Shown here in pieces: positions 10,020 through 20,834 of a stretch of DNA of 64,000 nt. The stretch's first letter is position 1; the number at the start of each line of letters is the position of its first letter. A program made the position numbers and the translations under genes. Below the pieces are notes generated by a model. It saw only the letters and a list, made by a program, of their open reading frames with translations. It searched no databases and was not told the DNA's origin. Origin of the DNA: Achatina immaculata (taxonomy: Eukaryota; Mollusca; Gastropoda; Stylommatophora; Achatinidae); assembly GCA_009760885.1 (NCBI GenBank), contig CM019704.1, forward strand, positions 12,484,303 to 12,548,302. The letters run 5' to 3'.

Positions 10020-11815
10020 TGTTCAGGCATATTTTATCTACTTCCAATCTAACAGCCATAAAACAACCTTATAAAATACTAGTGTGACATATTCTGTCAG
10101 TTTTATCTACTGCCAATCTAACAGACATAAAACAACCTTATAAAATACTAGTGTGACATATTCTGTCAGTTTTATCTACTGCCAATCTAACAGACATAAA
10201 ACAACATTATAAAATACCAGTGTGACATATTCTGTCAGTTTTATCTACTTCCAATCTAACAGACATAAAACAACCTTATAAAATACCAGTGTGACATATT
10301 CTGTCAGTTTTATCTACTTCCAATCTAACAGACATAAAACAATCTTATAAAATACCAGTGTGACATATTCTGTCAGTTTTATCTACTGCCAATCTAGCAG
10401 ACATAAAACAATCTTATAAAATACCAGTGTGACATATTCTGTCAGTTTTATCTACTGCCAGTCTAACAGACATAAAACAATCTTATAAAATACCAGTGTG
10501 ACATATTCTGTCAGTTTTATCTACTGCCAGTCTAACAGACATAAAACAATCTTATAAAATACCAGTGTGACATATTCTGTCAGTTTTATCTACTGCCAAT
10601 CTAACAGACATAAAACAATCTTATAAAATACCAGTGTGACATATTCTGTCAGTTTTATCTACTGCCAATCTAACAGACATAAAACATCTTATAAAATACC
10701 AGTGTGACATATTCTGTCAGTTTTATCTACTGCCAATCTAACAGACATAAAACAATCTTATAAAATACTAGTGTGACATATTCTGTCAGTTTTATCTACT
10801 TCCAATCTAACAGACATAAAACAATCTTATAAAATACCAGTGTGACATATTCTGTCAGTTTTATCTACTGCCAATCTAACAGACATAAAACAATCTTATA
10901 AAATACTAGTGTGACATATTCTGTCAGTTTTATCTACTTCCAATCTAACAGACATAAAACAATCTTATAAAATACCAGTGTGACATATTCTGTCAGTTTT
11001 ATCTACTTCCAATCTAACAGCCATAAAACAATCTTATAAAATACCAGTGTGACATATTCTGTCAGTTTTATCTACTTCCAATCTAACAGCCATAAAACAA
11101 TCTTATAAAATACCAGTGTGACATATTCTGTCAGTTTTATCTACTTCCAATCTAACAGACATAAAACAATCTTATAAAATACCAGTGTGACATATTCTGT
11201 CAGTTTTATCTACTTCCAATCTAACAGACATAAAACAATCTTATAAAATACCAGTGTGACATATTCTGTCAGTTTTATCTACTTCCAATCTAACAGACAT
11301 AAAACAATCTTATAAAATACCAGTGTGACATATTCTGTCAGTTTTATATACTGCCAATCTAACAGACATAAAACAATTTTATAAAATACCAGTGTGACAT
11401 ATTCTGTCAGTTTTATCTACTGCCATTCTAACAGACATAAAACAATCTTATAAAATACCAGTGTGACATATTCTGTCAGTTTTATCTACTGCCAGTCTAA
11501 CAGACATAAAACAATCTTATAAAATACCAGTGTGACATATTCTGTCAGTTTTATCTACTTCCAATCTAACAGACATAAAACAACCTTATAAAATACCAGT
11601 GTGACATATTCTGTCAGTTTTATCTACTTCCAATCTAATAGACATAAAACAATCTTATAAAATACCAGTGTGACATATTCTGTCAGTTTTATCTACTGCT
11701 AATCTAACAGACATAAAACAATTTTATAAAATACCAGTGTGACATATTCTGTCAGTTTTATTTACTGCCAATCTAACAGACATAAAACAACTTTATAAAA
11801 TACTAGTGTGAATTA
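10020..11815. repeat. 69-bp minisatellite, ~26 copies
   Basis: The unit begins gtgtgacatattctgtcagt, runs through tttatctactgccaatctaa, and ends with cagacataaaacaatctta and taaaatacca. Successive starts at 10082 and 10151 give the 69-bp period. Units differ by a few recurrent variants (gcc/ttc, cag/ccag, acca/acta), so it is a homogenised array. No coding or transposon source was recognised. Confidence 0.95.
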
Positions 11816-11904
11816 TACTGTCGGTTACAATGCAAAAATTTAAACAAGAATAGTTTTTGGGTATAAGTAAATATAAATCTAAATATATAAATACACACAG
11901 TCCT

Positions 11905-12190
11905 ACAGTGTAATTTATGCCATTGTGTGACAAAGAGTATATATGATAACTTACACTGGACAGATTGGTCTCAGATTAGGTGACAGCATACAGAAACATC
12001 TTTATGAATCTCCTAGCATTCTCCTATGCCAGTCTCTAATCATTTCTACAGTCCCAACCACAAAGACAGGTCTGATTTACTAGTTAACAGCTATTAAACA
12101 ATGCCGCTGTGATGACAGAAGCCACCTGCCACTCAAGAAACACTACCTACAGGAATATCGGGCACAATTTTAACTCAGAATCCAGCTATA
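11905..12190 (+). pseudogene. Penelope-like (PLE-1 type) GIY-YIG fragment
   Basis: Broken frames spell VIYAIV, ITYTGQIGLRLGDSIQKHLYE, TAIKQCRCDDRSHLPL and KHYLQEYRAQF, which align with the GIY-YIG region of the intact frame at 7700-8551. Frameshifts and stops make it inactive. The same fragment recurs in the second copy of the duplication at 13187-13472. Confidence 0.8.
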
Positions 12191-12229
12191 CATATTTCCT
12201 TTCTTCACAATCACATTCCCTCTATACTA

Positions 12230-12471
12230 AGTTCTCATCTAAAAGGTATGGCGAATGCAGTAATATCAGTGATATTTCTAGGAGGGCCTGGACACCTGTG
12301 GCTAAACATTTTTGCCTTGGTAACCACAGGGGCAAACAGGACGTTTCGGTTAGTGCGATCCGCTCTTGTTCCGCAGATGTACGATCTCGGAGGGTCCTAG
12401 AACAGCGCCTTATTTTCCAGACTGGCTGTCTCCACCCAGCTGGAATTAACAATGTCTTCAGCTTTCTGTGA
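12230..12471 (+). pseudogene. PLE-2 C-terminal end of GIY-YIG polypeptide
   Basis: The frame ending at 12471 reads WTPVAKHFCLGNHRGKQD, AIRSCSADVRSRRVLEQ and LIFQTGCLHPAGINNVFSFL before its stop. It corresponds to the C-terminal end of the Penelope GIY-YIG region (NHRGKSDF, then AIKQC, then ENRYIQEYG, then FSYT in PLE-1) but is a distinct family, here called PLE-2. It is joined head-on to the PLE-1 fragment upstream, so the open frame of 120 codons is a chimera. An identical copy lies at 13512-13753 and a relative at 21405-21611. Confidence 0.8.
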
Positions 12472-13140
12472 CTTCTTTATTTTTCCACTGGTCTTTTTTA
12501 TACTCTAATTTCTTTCTCTGTGCTGCCCCTCCCTACCACCATCCCATTTCCTTCTCTGCCAACGTGTTGGTCTTGTCCCATTCACCAGTTGTACATTTCC
12601 TCCTTGTAGGCGTTTGGGTTCTTCATTCATGATCTCTCGCGTCCTCTTTTCTCTCCCCTTTCCCCCCACCCCGACACCTCTGGCGGATATCGTGTTTCTG
12701 TTGCCTTCCCCCGGCCCCTTTCTCCCACTTGCTCTCCTCCTCTCTCTCTCCGCATCTTCGCTATGATTGGCTATGTCGGGAATCTTTTGTCTGTAGGCAA
12801 CGTTTTTTTTCTTTTTCCCTCCTTCTTCCATACGCATTTCCGCTTTGCTGAGAGCAAGACGCTTCAGATAAGTTATATATGTTTGTATTTTGTTTTTGCA
12901 TGTATCCTCGAATAAGGCTCACGCCGAAATATCGGATGTTGTATGTTTTTCATTTATACATTCTCATACTTTATATTCGTTTTTTTCTCATCTTGCTCAC
13001 TTCCTCCCTCACTTTGTAAAACTGCACCATACACCTCTATCTACCTTATTTATATTAACCAGTTTTACTGCAGTCGCCATCCCTTTTATCTGTTCGAATG
13101 CAGTAAAACTGGTTTCAATAATAAAGGTAGATATAGGTGT
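12472..13140 (+). repeat. PLE-2 3' region and pLTR
   Basis: A pyrimidine-rich 3' region is followed by the pLTR signature: ataaggctcacgccgaaata near 12913, catttatacattctcatac, and cagttttactgcagtcgcc. Related pLTRs occur at 14172-14424, 14494-14620, 16627-16727 (inverted), 22025-22226 and 27598-27875 (inverted). Confidence 0.75.
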
Positions 13141-13142
13141 AT

Positions 13143-14424
13143 GGGTATAAGTAAATATAAATCTAAATATAAATACACACAGTCCTACAGTGTAATTTAT
13201 GCCATTGTGTGACAAAGAGTATATATGATAACTTACACTGGACAGATTGGTCTCAGATTAGGTGACAGCATACAGAAACATCTTTATGAATCTCCTAGCA
13301 TTCTCCTATGCCAGTCTCTAATCATTTCTACAGTCCCAACCACAAAGACAGGTCTGATTTACTAGTTAACAGCTATTAAACAATGCCGCTGTGATGACAG
13401 AAGCCACCTGCCACTCAAGAAACACTACCTACAGGAATATCGGGCACAATTTTAACTCAGAATCCAGCTATACATATTTCCTTTCTTCACAATCACATTC
13501 CCTCTATACTAAGTTCTCATCTAAAAGGTATGGCGAATGCAGTAATATCAGTGATATTTCTAGGAGGGCCTGGACACCTGTGGCTAAACATTTTTGCCTT
13601 GGTAACCACAGGGGCAAACAGGACGTTTCGGTTAGTGCGATCCGCTCTTGTTCCGCAGATGTACGATCTCGGAGGGTCCTAGAACAGCGCCTTATTTTCC
13701 AGACTGGCTGTCTCCACCCAGCTGGAATTAACAATGTCTTCAGCTTTCTGTGACTTCTTTATTTTTCCACTGGTCTTTTTTATACTCTAATTTCTTTCTC
13801 TGTGCTGCCCCTCCCTACCACCATCCCATTTCCTTCTCTGCCAACGTGTTGGTCTTGTCCCATTCACCAGTTGTACATTTCCTCCTTGTAGGCGTTTGGG
13901 TTCTTCATTCATGATCTCTCGCGTCCTCTTTTCTCTCCCCTTTCCCCCCACCCCGACACCTCTGGCGGATATCGTGTTTCTGTTGCCTTCCCCCGGCCCC
14001 TTTCTCCCACTTGCTCTCCTCCTCTCTCTCTCCGCATCTTCGCTATGATTGGCTATGTCGGGAATCTTTTGTCTGTAGGCAACGTTTTTTTTCTTTTTCC
14101 CTCCTTCTTCCATACGCATTTCCGCTTTGCTGAGAGCAAGACGCTTCAGATAAGTTATATATGTTTGTATTTTGTTTTTGCATGTATCCTCGAATAAGGC
14201 TCACGCCGAAATATCGGATGTTGTATGTTTTTCATTTATACATTCTCATACTTTATATTCGTTTTTTTCTCATCTTGCTCACTTCCTCCCTCACTTTGTA
14301 AAACTGCACCATACACCTCTATCTACCTTATTTATATTAACCAGTTTTACTGCAGTCGCCATCCCTTTTATCTGTTCGAATGCAGTAAAACTGGTTTCAA
14401 TAATAAAGGTAGATATAGGTGTAT
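13143..14424 (+). repeat. 1,282-bp segmental tandem duplication, copy 2
   Basis: This copy of 11859-13142 carries the same two broken Penelope fragments (13187-13753) and PLE-2 3' region. The 120-codon chimeric open frame (13391-13753) is residue-for-residue the same as the one at 12109-12471. Confidence 0.92.
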
Positions 14425-14622
14425 GGTGTAGTTTTACAAAGTAGCAGAATGTATAAATGAAAAACATACAACATCCGATATTTCGGTGTGAGATTGGATG
14501 TTGTATGTTTTTCATTTATACATTCTCATACTTCCTATTCGCTTTTTCTCACTTTACTCACTCCCTCTGCCACTTTGTAAAACTACACCATATACCTCTA
14601 TCTACCTTTATTATAAGTTCTC
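14425..14622. repeat. inverted PLE-2 pLTR pair (hairpin)
   Basis: The inverted pLTR segment at 14425-14492 (gaatgtataaatgaaaaaca, then tacaacatccgatatttcgg) is followed at once by its direct copy from 14494 (ttggatgttgtatgtttttc, then atttatacattctcatac). As single strand it could fold into a stem of roughly 50 bp. Confidence 0.75.
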
Positions 14623-14624
14623 AT

Positions 14625-15190
14625 CTACTCTTTCCTCACCTGCATCAGATATTCCAGGACCTTCACTGCATTATATAACAAACTCTACCCCAGCCAGAAT
14701 TATCCATTCCACTCATTCTTTTCTCAGCTTGACAGCCATTGTACTCCTCTGTTTTCTTTCCCTCTCCTCTCTCTCTGCAACCAGCCATCACTTGGTCAGA
14801 CTGCCATTACACCTCTCAAATCTTCATTTAAACATTCACAATACTTCATCACACCTCTCAAATCTCCATTTAAACATTCACAATACTTCATCACACCTTT
14901 CAAATCTTCATTTAAACATTCACAATACTTCATCACACCTCTCAAATCTTCATTTAAACATTCACAATACTTGCACTCTCAATACATGCACAATACATGC
15001 ACTCTCAAACACAGCTTCCAGGAAGTCACAGCTAAGTGTTCCCTTTTTACTATTATTTTTTGTAAATCACTGATATGAATTTGTCTTCATTTCCTATTTC
15101 TTTGTCCTGTATGTTTTTGTATGAATGTAAACCAAAACATTACAACTGTATGCTCGTTAATTACTAAATCTGTTCCTACTTTTTTTTCAG
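14625..15190 (+). repeat. Penelope 3' region with 42-bp repeats and PLE-1-type pLTR
   Basis: A pyrimidine-rich non-coding stretch contains four 42-bp units at about 14809-14972 beginning acacctctcaaatcttcatt. It ends in a PLE-1-type pLTR: cctgtatgtttttgtatgaa, then aaccaaaacattacaac, then aaatctgttcctac. Confidence 0.65.
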
Positions 15191-15344
15191 ACATCTTGTT
15201 TTAAACATGATATTGACATAATGTTACAAAGCCTGACATTCTTTATTCATAAGTTACCATTAAAATGATCTAATAAAAATTATAACAAATGATAAAAATT
15301 GAAGTATTTGATCAGAGCATTACTGGAAATTTAAAATGAACCAA

Positions 15345-16148
15345 GTGAATGTTAAGACATAATGCAAGCAAGAAGAATGTAGGTAAAATGTTGACACAAT
15401 GTAAGCACAAAGAATGTAGGTAAATATGTTGACATAATGTAAGCACAAAGAATGTAGGTAAATATGTTGACATAATGTAGGAACAAAGAATGTAGGTAAA
15501 ATGTTGACATAATGTAAGAACAAAGAATGTAGGTAAAATGTTGACATAATGTAAGCACAAAGAATGTAGGTAACTATGTTGACATAATGCAAGCGAGAAT
15601 AATGTATGTAAATATGCTGACATAATGTAAGCAAGAATAATGTAGGTAAATATGTTGACATAATGCAAGCACAAAGAATGTAGGTAAATATATTGACATA
15701 ATGCAAGCACAAAGAATGTAAGTAAATATGTTGACATAATGCAAGCACAAAGAATATAGGTAAATATGTTGACACAATGCAAGCACAAAGAATATAGGTA
15801 AATATGTTGACACAATGCAAGCACAAAGAATGTAGGTAAATATGTTGACATAATGCAAGCACAAAGAATGTAGGTAAATATGTTGACATAATGCAAGCAC
15901 AAAGAATGTAGGTAAATATGTTGACATAATGCAAGCACAAAGAATGTAGGTAAATATGTTGACATAATGCAAGCACAAAGAATGTAAGTAAATATGTTGA
16001 CATAATACAAGCACAAAGAATGTAGGTAAATATGTTGACATAATGCAAGCACAAAGAATATAGGTAAATATGTTGACATAATGCAAGCACAAAAAATGTA
16101 AGTAAATATGTTGACATAATGCAAGCACAAAGAATGTAGGTAAATATG
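15345..16148. repeat. 38-bp minisatellite, ~21 copies
   Basis: The unit contains gttgacataatgcaagcaca and aagaatgtaggtaaatat. Successive starts at 15844 and 15882 give 38 bp. Because 3 x 38 = 114, long open frames of nearly 300 codons exist in more than one minus-strand frame with a 38-residue period; these are artefacts of the repeat. A G-run (16169-16180) follows the array. Confidence 0.95.
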
Positions 16149-16261
16149 TTCCAAATTATGCAGAAACTGGGGGGGGGGGGCAAATTGCACTTTAACAAAA
16201 TAAAACAATGCCTTTACATGCAGTGAGAGAATTATTAATTAAAGCTTCTAAAAATACAAAC

Positions 16262-16628
16262 AACTACCTTAGTGTGTCACACATTCTCTAATGTTTGCTG
16301 TAGTATAACCCACTCTCTAATGTTTGCTGTAGTGTAACTCACCCTCTAATGTTTGCTGTAGTGTAACCCATTCTCTAATGTTTACTGTAGTGTAACTCAC
16401 TCTCTAATGTTTGCTGTAGTGTAACCCATTCTCTAATGTTTGCTGTAGTGTAACCCATTCTCTAATGTTTACTGTAGTGTAACTCACTCTCTAATGTTTG
16501 CTGTAGTGTAACCCATTCTCTAATGTTTGCTGTAGTGTAACCCATTCTCTAATGTTTACTGTAGTGTAACTCACTCTCTAATGTTTGCTGTAGTGTAACC
16601 CACTCTCTAATGCTTGCTGTAGTGTAGA
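16262..16628. repeat. 29-bp minisatellite, left part
   Basis: The unit ctctaatgtttgctgtagtg followed by taacccatt is repeated about 12 times. The same unit continues at 22225-22532, so the array was split by a 5.6-kb insertion of Penelope and LINE DNA. Confidence 0.93.
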
Positions 16629-16727
16629 TAGAAGTGTATGGTGTAGTTTTACAGAGTGGCAGAGGGAGGGAGTAAAGTTAGAAAAAAACGAATAGAAAGT
16701 ATGAGAATATATAAATGAAAAACATAC
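16627..16727 (-). repeat. PLE-2 pLTR, inverted, truncated
   Basis: The reverse complement of the PLE-2 pLTR (agaagtgtatggtgtagttt, then agtatgagaatatataaatg). It starts exactly where the 29-bp array stops and pairs in inverted orientation with the PLE-2 pLTR ending at 22226. It runs into the (atc)n tail of LINE-B. Confidence 0.8.
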
Positions 16728-19700
16728 ATCATCATCATCAGGTGCCGTGCCGACTGGCGTTGGCTATTATGCTTCTCCAGAGTACACGATCCTTCATGCA
16801 CCCCATCAGCTCAGTTGGTGATCTCCTCTCAGACCATCCCGTCAGACTGTCCAGTATTATTTCTCTTGGTCTTCCTCTTGATCTTCTTCCTTCTATTTTT
16901 TCTGTTGTTATAATATTTTCAATGCCCCCTCTTCTCATTGCATGTCCTATGAAAGTACATTGTCTCTCTCTTATTTTTTTGACAAGATTTTTTTGTCTCT
17001 CCAGCTCTTCTCATACATTCTTCATTAGTTATTTTTGCTGTCCAGGGGATTCACAACATTCTTCTAATAAACATTTCTGCTGGTTCCAATGATTTTTGTG
17101 CAGACCTGCCTATTGTCCATGATTCACTTCCATATAATAAGTTCAATATAGCATTTTAGGACTTGTTTTCTAACATTCATTGATAAGGATGTGTTGGATA
17201 ATATGTTTCTCATTCTCTGAAATGTAGTCTTTGCTTGGCCTATTCTGTTCCTAATTTCTGTTCTGTATTTCCCATTTGAAGTTATTACTTATCTTATATC
17301 TTATATCCTTCCTGTGCCGTTAAACGTCACATAGGGCCAGTGAAGAGAGGCTATCTGTTTTTTCTTGCATGGAATTCACATTGTTACTGATAAGAATTAT
17401 GTCATCAGCAAAATCAAGATCTTTTAGTTGGGTCCCATGTACCCAGTCATTACCTGTGTTTTTTCATTATGAAGCCTATTGTAATTCCAAAAAGCAAAGG
17501 AGACAGTATACATCCTTGTTTCACGCCTGTTTCAATCTGGAACCTTTCATTCATCCCTTCTTCTGTCTTGACTGCACAGACATATCCACTGTAGAAGTCC
17601 TTAATGATGTTGACAGTTTTAGATGGTATTCCATATAGACTTAAAATTCTCCACAATGAATCTCTGTATATGATATCAAATGCCTTTTTAAAGTCTATGA
17701 AGTTTAGTATTAGTGGTTTCTGCTTTTCAATATGTTCTTCAAGTATTATTCTTAGAGTAAAGATCTGGTCAAGACAGCTTCTCCCTTTTCAAAATCCTGC
17801 TTTTTCTTCTCTCATTGCAGTATCCACTATATCTTTAAGTCTATTCAAAATGACCTTGCAAAATATTTTTGACACAACTGATTTTAAGGTTACTCCTCTC
17901 CAGTTGTTACAGTCACTAAGGTTGCCTTTTTTTGGTATTTTAACAATGATTCCTTTTTTCAATTTAGAAGGGATCTTTTCTTCTTTCCAAATCTTATTAA
18001 ACATTCTCTGTAGTTGTCTCATGTTGTCACTGTTGATAGCTTTTAACATTTCAGGTGTTATTTCATCTTCACCTGCAGCTTTGTTGTTAGCCATTAAATT
18101 CACTGCTGTTTCAATTTCATCTAGGTTGAAATTTAGTTGTGGGGCTGGTAAGTTGGTTTCTAGGTTTAACAATTCTTTTGAGTGTGGTCGATTAAGTATT
18201 TCTTGGAAGTGTTCAGCCCATCTTTGCTTTTAGCCTTTACTTGATGTTAATAGGGTTCCAGTTTTGCTAAGGATTGGTCTTTCTTTAATGTAATAGTACC
18301 TGTTAGCTTCTTTTGTATGTTATATAAAGTTTTCCTGTCTCCTGTTTTTGCTGCATTCTCTGCCTCTTTTGCCTTATTGTCTATGTATTCTCTTTTATCC
18401 CTTCTAGCTGAACTTTTTTACTTTCTTGTCTATTTCTTTATATGTTGTTTTCGCCAGATCTTTTCCAAGGTCTGTTTTTACATTCAACATGTCTAATTTA
18501 ACTGCTCGTCTTTCATGTATGTACTTCCATGTGTTTTCTGATATCCATGCTTTTCTATTTAGTTTTTTCAGTCCAGTGCTTGCTTTTGGTGCTGTGATTA
18601 TGGCTGTGCTGTAAGAATTCCATAATTCATCTATACCTATCTCCTCTACTTCACTGGGTGCTGTGGAATGATTGGCAAGTTCATGATTGAAGTTATTGTT
18701 AGTATTCTCTTCTTGTAGGCTGTGGCTGATTATCTTTTTGTGTATTGATTTCTTGTGTTGGCTTTTCAGTTTTAGTTTAGAAGTTATTACTGCTCCAAGG
18801 TATTTAAACTTCTGCACCTGCTTTAGAATAGTTCCATTTAATTTTATACTGCATGTTGGTGGATTCTGTTTCTTAGATATAACCATAGGCTCTGTCTTTT
18901 TGATGTTCAAAGTAAGGACTTTCTGTTTACTTTCTTTGACGACTTTATCCAAGAGATTTTGTAGGTCTTGTTGATTCTCAGCTATCAGTACTGTGTCGTC
19001 AGCATACCAAAGGTTGTTAATATTGTATCCTCCAATTTTTATGCCTGGTTCTGTGATGTTCAATCTTATAATATTCTCACTGTACAGAGAAAAAAAGTCT
19101 GGAGATAGTACAGATCCTTGTGGCACCCCTTGTTTTATAGGTTGATATTTTCCAGTTCTATTTTCAACTCGAACTGCTGCTTCTTGCTGCCAGTATAGAT
19201 GTTTTACAATCCTCAGGTCTTTGCCATCTATATTGATGTCTTCAAGAATTTTAATAATTTCATTATGTTTCAGTTTGTCGAATGCCTTGGTGTAATCAAT
19301 GAAGCATGAGTAGAGATCTTTCTGTACTATAAAGCTCTTTCTGTTAGTGTTTGTAAAGCATAAATAGCATTGTATTTCTTCAACAAATCCAAACTGTTCA
19401 TCTGCTATTTCCATTTTTATCTTTTTCCTTGTTCTTCTCATAATGATTCTCAGAAGTAGCTTCGTTATGTGACATGAGAGGCTGATAGTCCGGTGGTCAT
19501 CACATTCCTTTGCCCCTGGTTTCTTTGGTAGTGCTATAAACGTGGATTTAAGCAAGTCACTGGGCATATAACCACTGCTGTAAATGTCATTCAGTAACTT
19601 GGTTATTATTTTTATTCCTATCTCTTGTAGCGCCTCTATTTCTTGTAGGCCCAATCGCTTTTCCTTTCTTCATGTGTTTGATGGCATCTATGATTTCATC

Positions 19701-20825
19701 TTCAAGTATTGGTGGTCCCTCACAGTTTTCAGTATCTGGTGTTAATTCTGGTCTTTCTCCTCCATATAGCTCACCGATATACTCTGTCCACCTGTCCACA
19801 ATGTCTTCTTTTCCCATTAACATTTTACCTTCTTTTTATTTCAGGCATCCTGTGGTATATTTTGCTTTCCTGCCTGTGAGTTCACTAATTCGTTTATGCA
19901 TGTTTTTGTTGTCTTTATTATGAGAGTCCTCTATTTGTCTGCACTGTTCATTTAACCACACTTCCTTTGCTTTTCTGCATTTGCGTCTTATTTCTTTAAT
20001 TATTTTGCTATATTTTTCTTGGTTATTTTTACTCCTCTTCCTCTTGTTCATCAGTCCTAAGATGTCATCTGTTATCCTTTTATTTTTAGGGGCTTCTTTT
20101 GTTGGTGGTATTATCCCCTTAACAGTTTGGTGGATAGAATCTCTTAACATTGCCCATTGTTTATCTATACTATTTATCTTTGTTATTGCATTGTATCTGT
20201 TTGTTATAACAACTTTGTATTATTCTCGCAGTTCTTGGTCATTTTTAAGGAGTTCTGTATTCAGTTTGATGTTTCTCACTTTTCTGCATGCTTTCTTTAG
20301 CTTTATTCTAATTTTTTCACAGAGTGGGTCATGGTCACTATTGCAGTCAACTCCTGGCATGGTTTTTGTTGTCAGTAATGCATTCCAGAATCGTTTGTTG
20401 ATTAATATGTAGTCTATCTGGTTAAAAGTCTTTTTGTTTGGGCTGCACCACGTTGCCAGTCTTCGGGGATGTTGTTTAAACCAGGTGTTTCCTACAACCA
20501 TGCTATATATTCTTGCCCTTGAATTAATTTACTACCTCTGTCATTCCTCTCCCCCAGTCCATAGTCACCGATAATGTCTGAAGTTCTTCCTTTACCAACT
20601 TTGGCATTAAAATCTCCCATCACTATAGTAACTTCATGTGACTTTTTGTGTTTTAAGGCTGTCTCTTTGTCATTATAAAATATCTGTACATCTTCTTCAG
20701 AACTTTCAGATGTTGGAGCGTACACTTGTATAATATTTATGTTTATTGGTTGTCCTTTCAGTTGGGCTAGCAGGACTCTGTCCGAGATGTTCAAATATCC
20801 TACAATTGTCCTTGCTGTTTGTTCA
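16728..20825 (-). mobile_element. LINE-B, non-LTR retrotransposon (interrupted by LINE-C)
   Basis: The element runs right to left. The endonuclease (20794-20220) has IIQVYAPTSE, MGDFNAKVG (intact GDFN) and CNSDHDPL (the catalytic SDH). A linker region follows (20150-19600: DILGLMNKRK, ISELTGRKAKYT). The reverse transcriptase (19654-18785) has [57 protein letters not shown] and NLWYADDTVLIAE. The frame is then broken by LINE-C at 18784-17296, and the LINE-B C-terminus resumes at 17295 and ends near 16738 (GRRSRGRPRE, then RDR/KDRVLWRSIIANASRHGT). The tail is (gat)n. The 5' end is truncated within the endonuclease next to PLE-2. Stops and small indels are present, and the 416-codon open frame at 19654-18404 is a LINE-B/LINE-C chimera. 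Confidence 0.9.
17296..18784 (-). mobile_element. LINE-C inserted into LINE-B, 12-bp target duplication
   Basis: A 5'-truncated LINE-C copy in the same orientation as its host. It starts in the linker (RKAWISENTWKYIHERR, MLNVKTDLGKDLAKTTYKE) and continues into the RT: NLMANNKAAGEDEITPEM, VKIPKKGNLSDCNNWRGVTL, GIPSKTVNIIKDFYSGYVC, GVKQGCILSPLLF and LDFADDIILI. After the FADD box it jumps to the 3' end (ALCDV, stop, GATATAAG-type tail), so an internal piece is deleted. The sequence gaagttattact lies on both sides (ends at 17295 and 18790), and removing the insert restores the LINE-B segment seen intact at 42085-42130. Confidence 0.88.
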
Positions 20826-20834
20826 TCAAAAAAA

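Larger units (their letters stand above)
11859..13142 (+). repeat. 1,282-bp segmental tandem duplication, copy 1
   Basis: This block is repeated almost exactly at 13143-14424 with a constant offset of 1,282 bp. The only difference I noticed is an extra at pair near 11887. It contains Penelope GIY-YIG fragments and a PLE-2 pLTR. Near identity means it is very recent, or an assembly artefact. Confidence 0.92.

Noticed and set aside
10020..11815. CRISPR-like direct repeats
   Set aside because: Units are contiguous tandem copies with no unique spacers, in an animal genome. The same applies to all other arrays.
12505..12837. 110-codon Arg/Glu/Gly-rich minus-strand frame (also at 13787-14119)
   Set aside because: It is antisense to the pyrimidine-rich 3' region of PLE-2 and has low-complexity composition and no domain.
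15312..16208. Cys/Leu-rich 298- and 292-codon frames resembling membrane proteins
   Set aside because: Artefacts of the 38-bp array; the same peptide appears in several frames with a 38-residue period.
18404..19654. Single 416-codon RT protein
   Set aside because: It is a chimera of LINE-B RT and an inserted LINE-C linker, not one gene.
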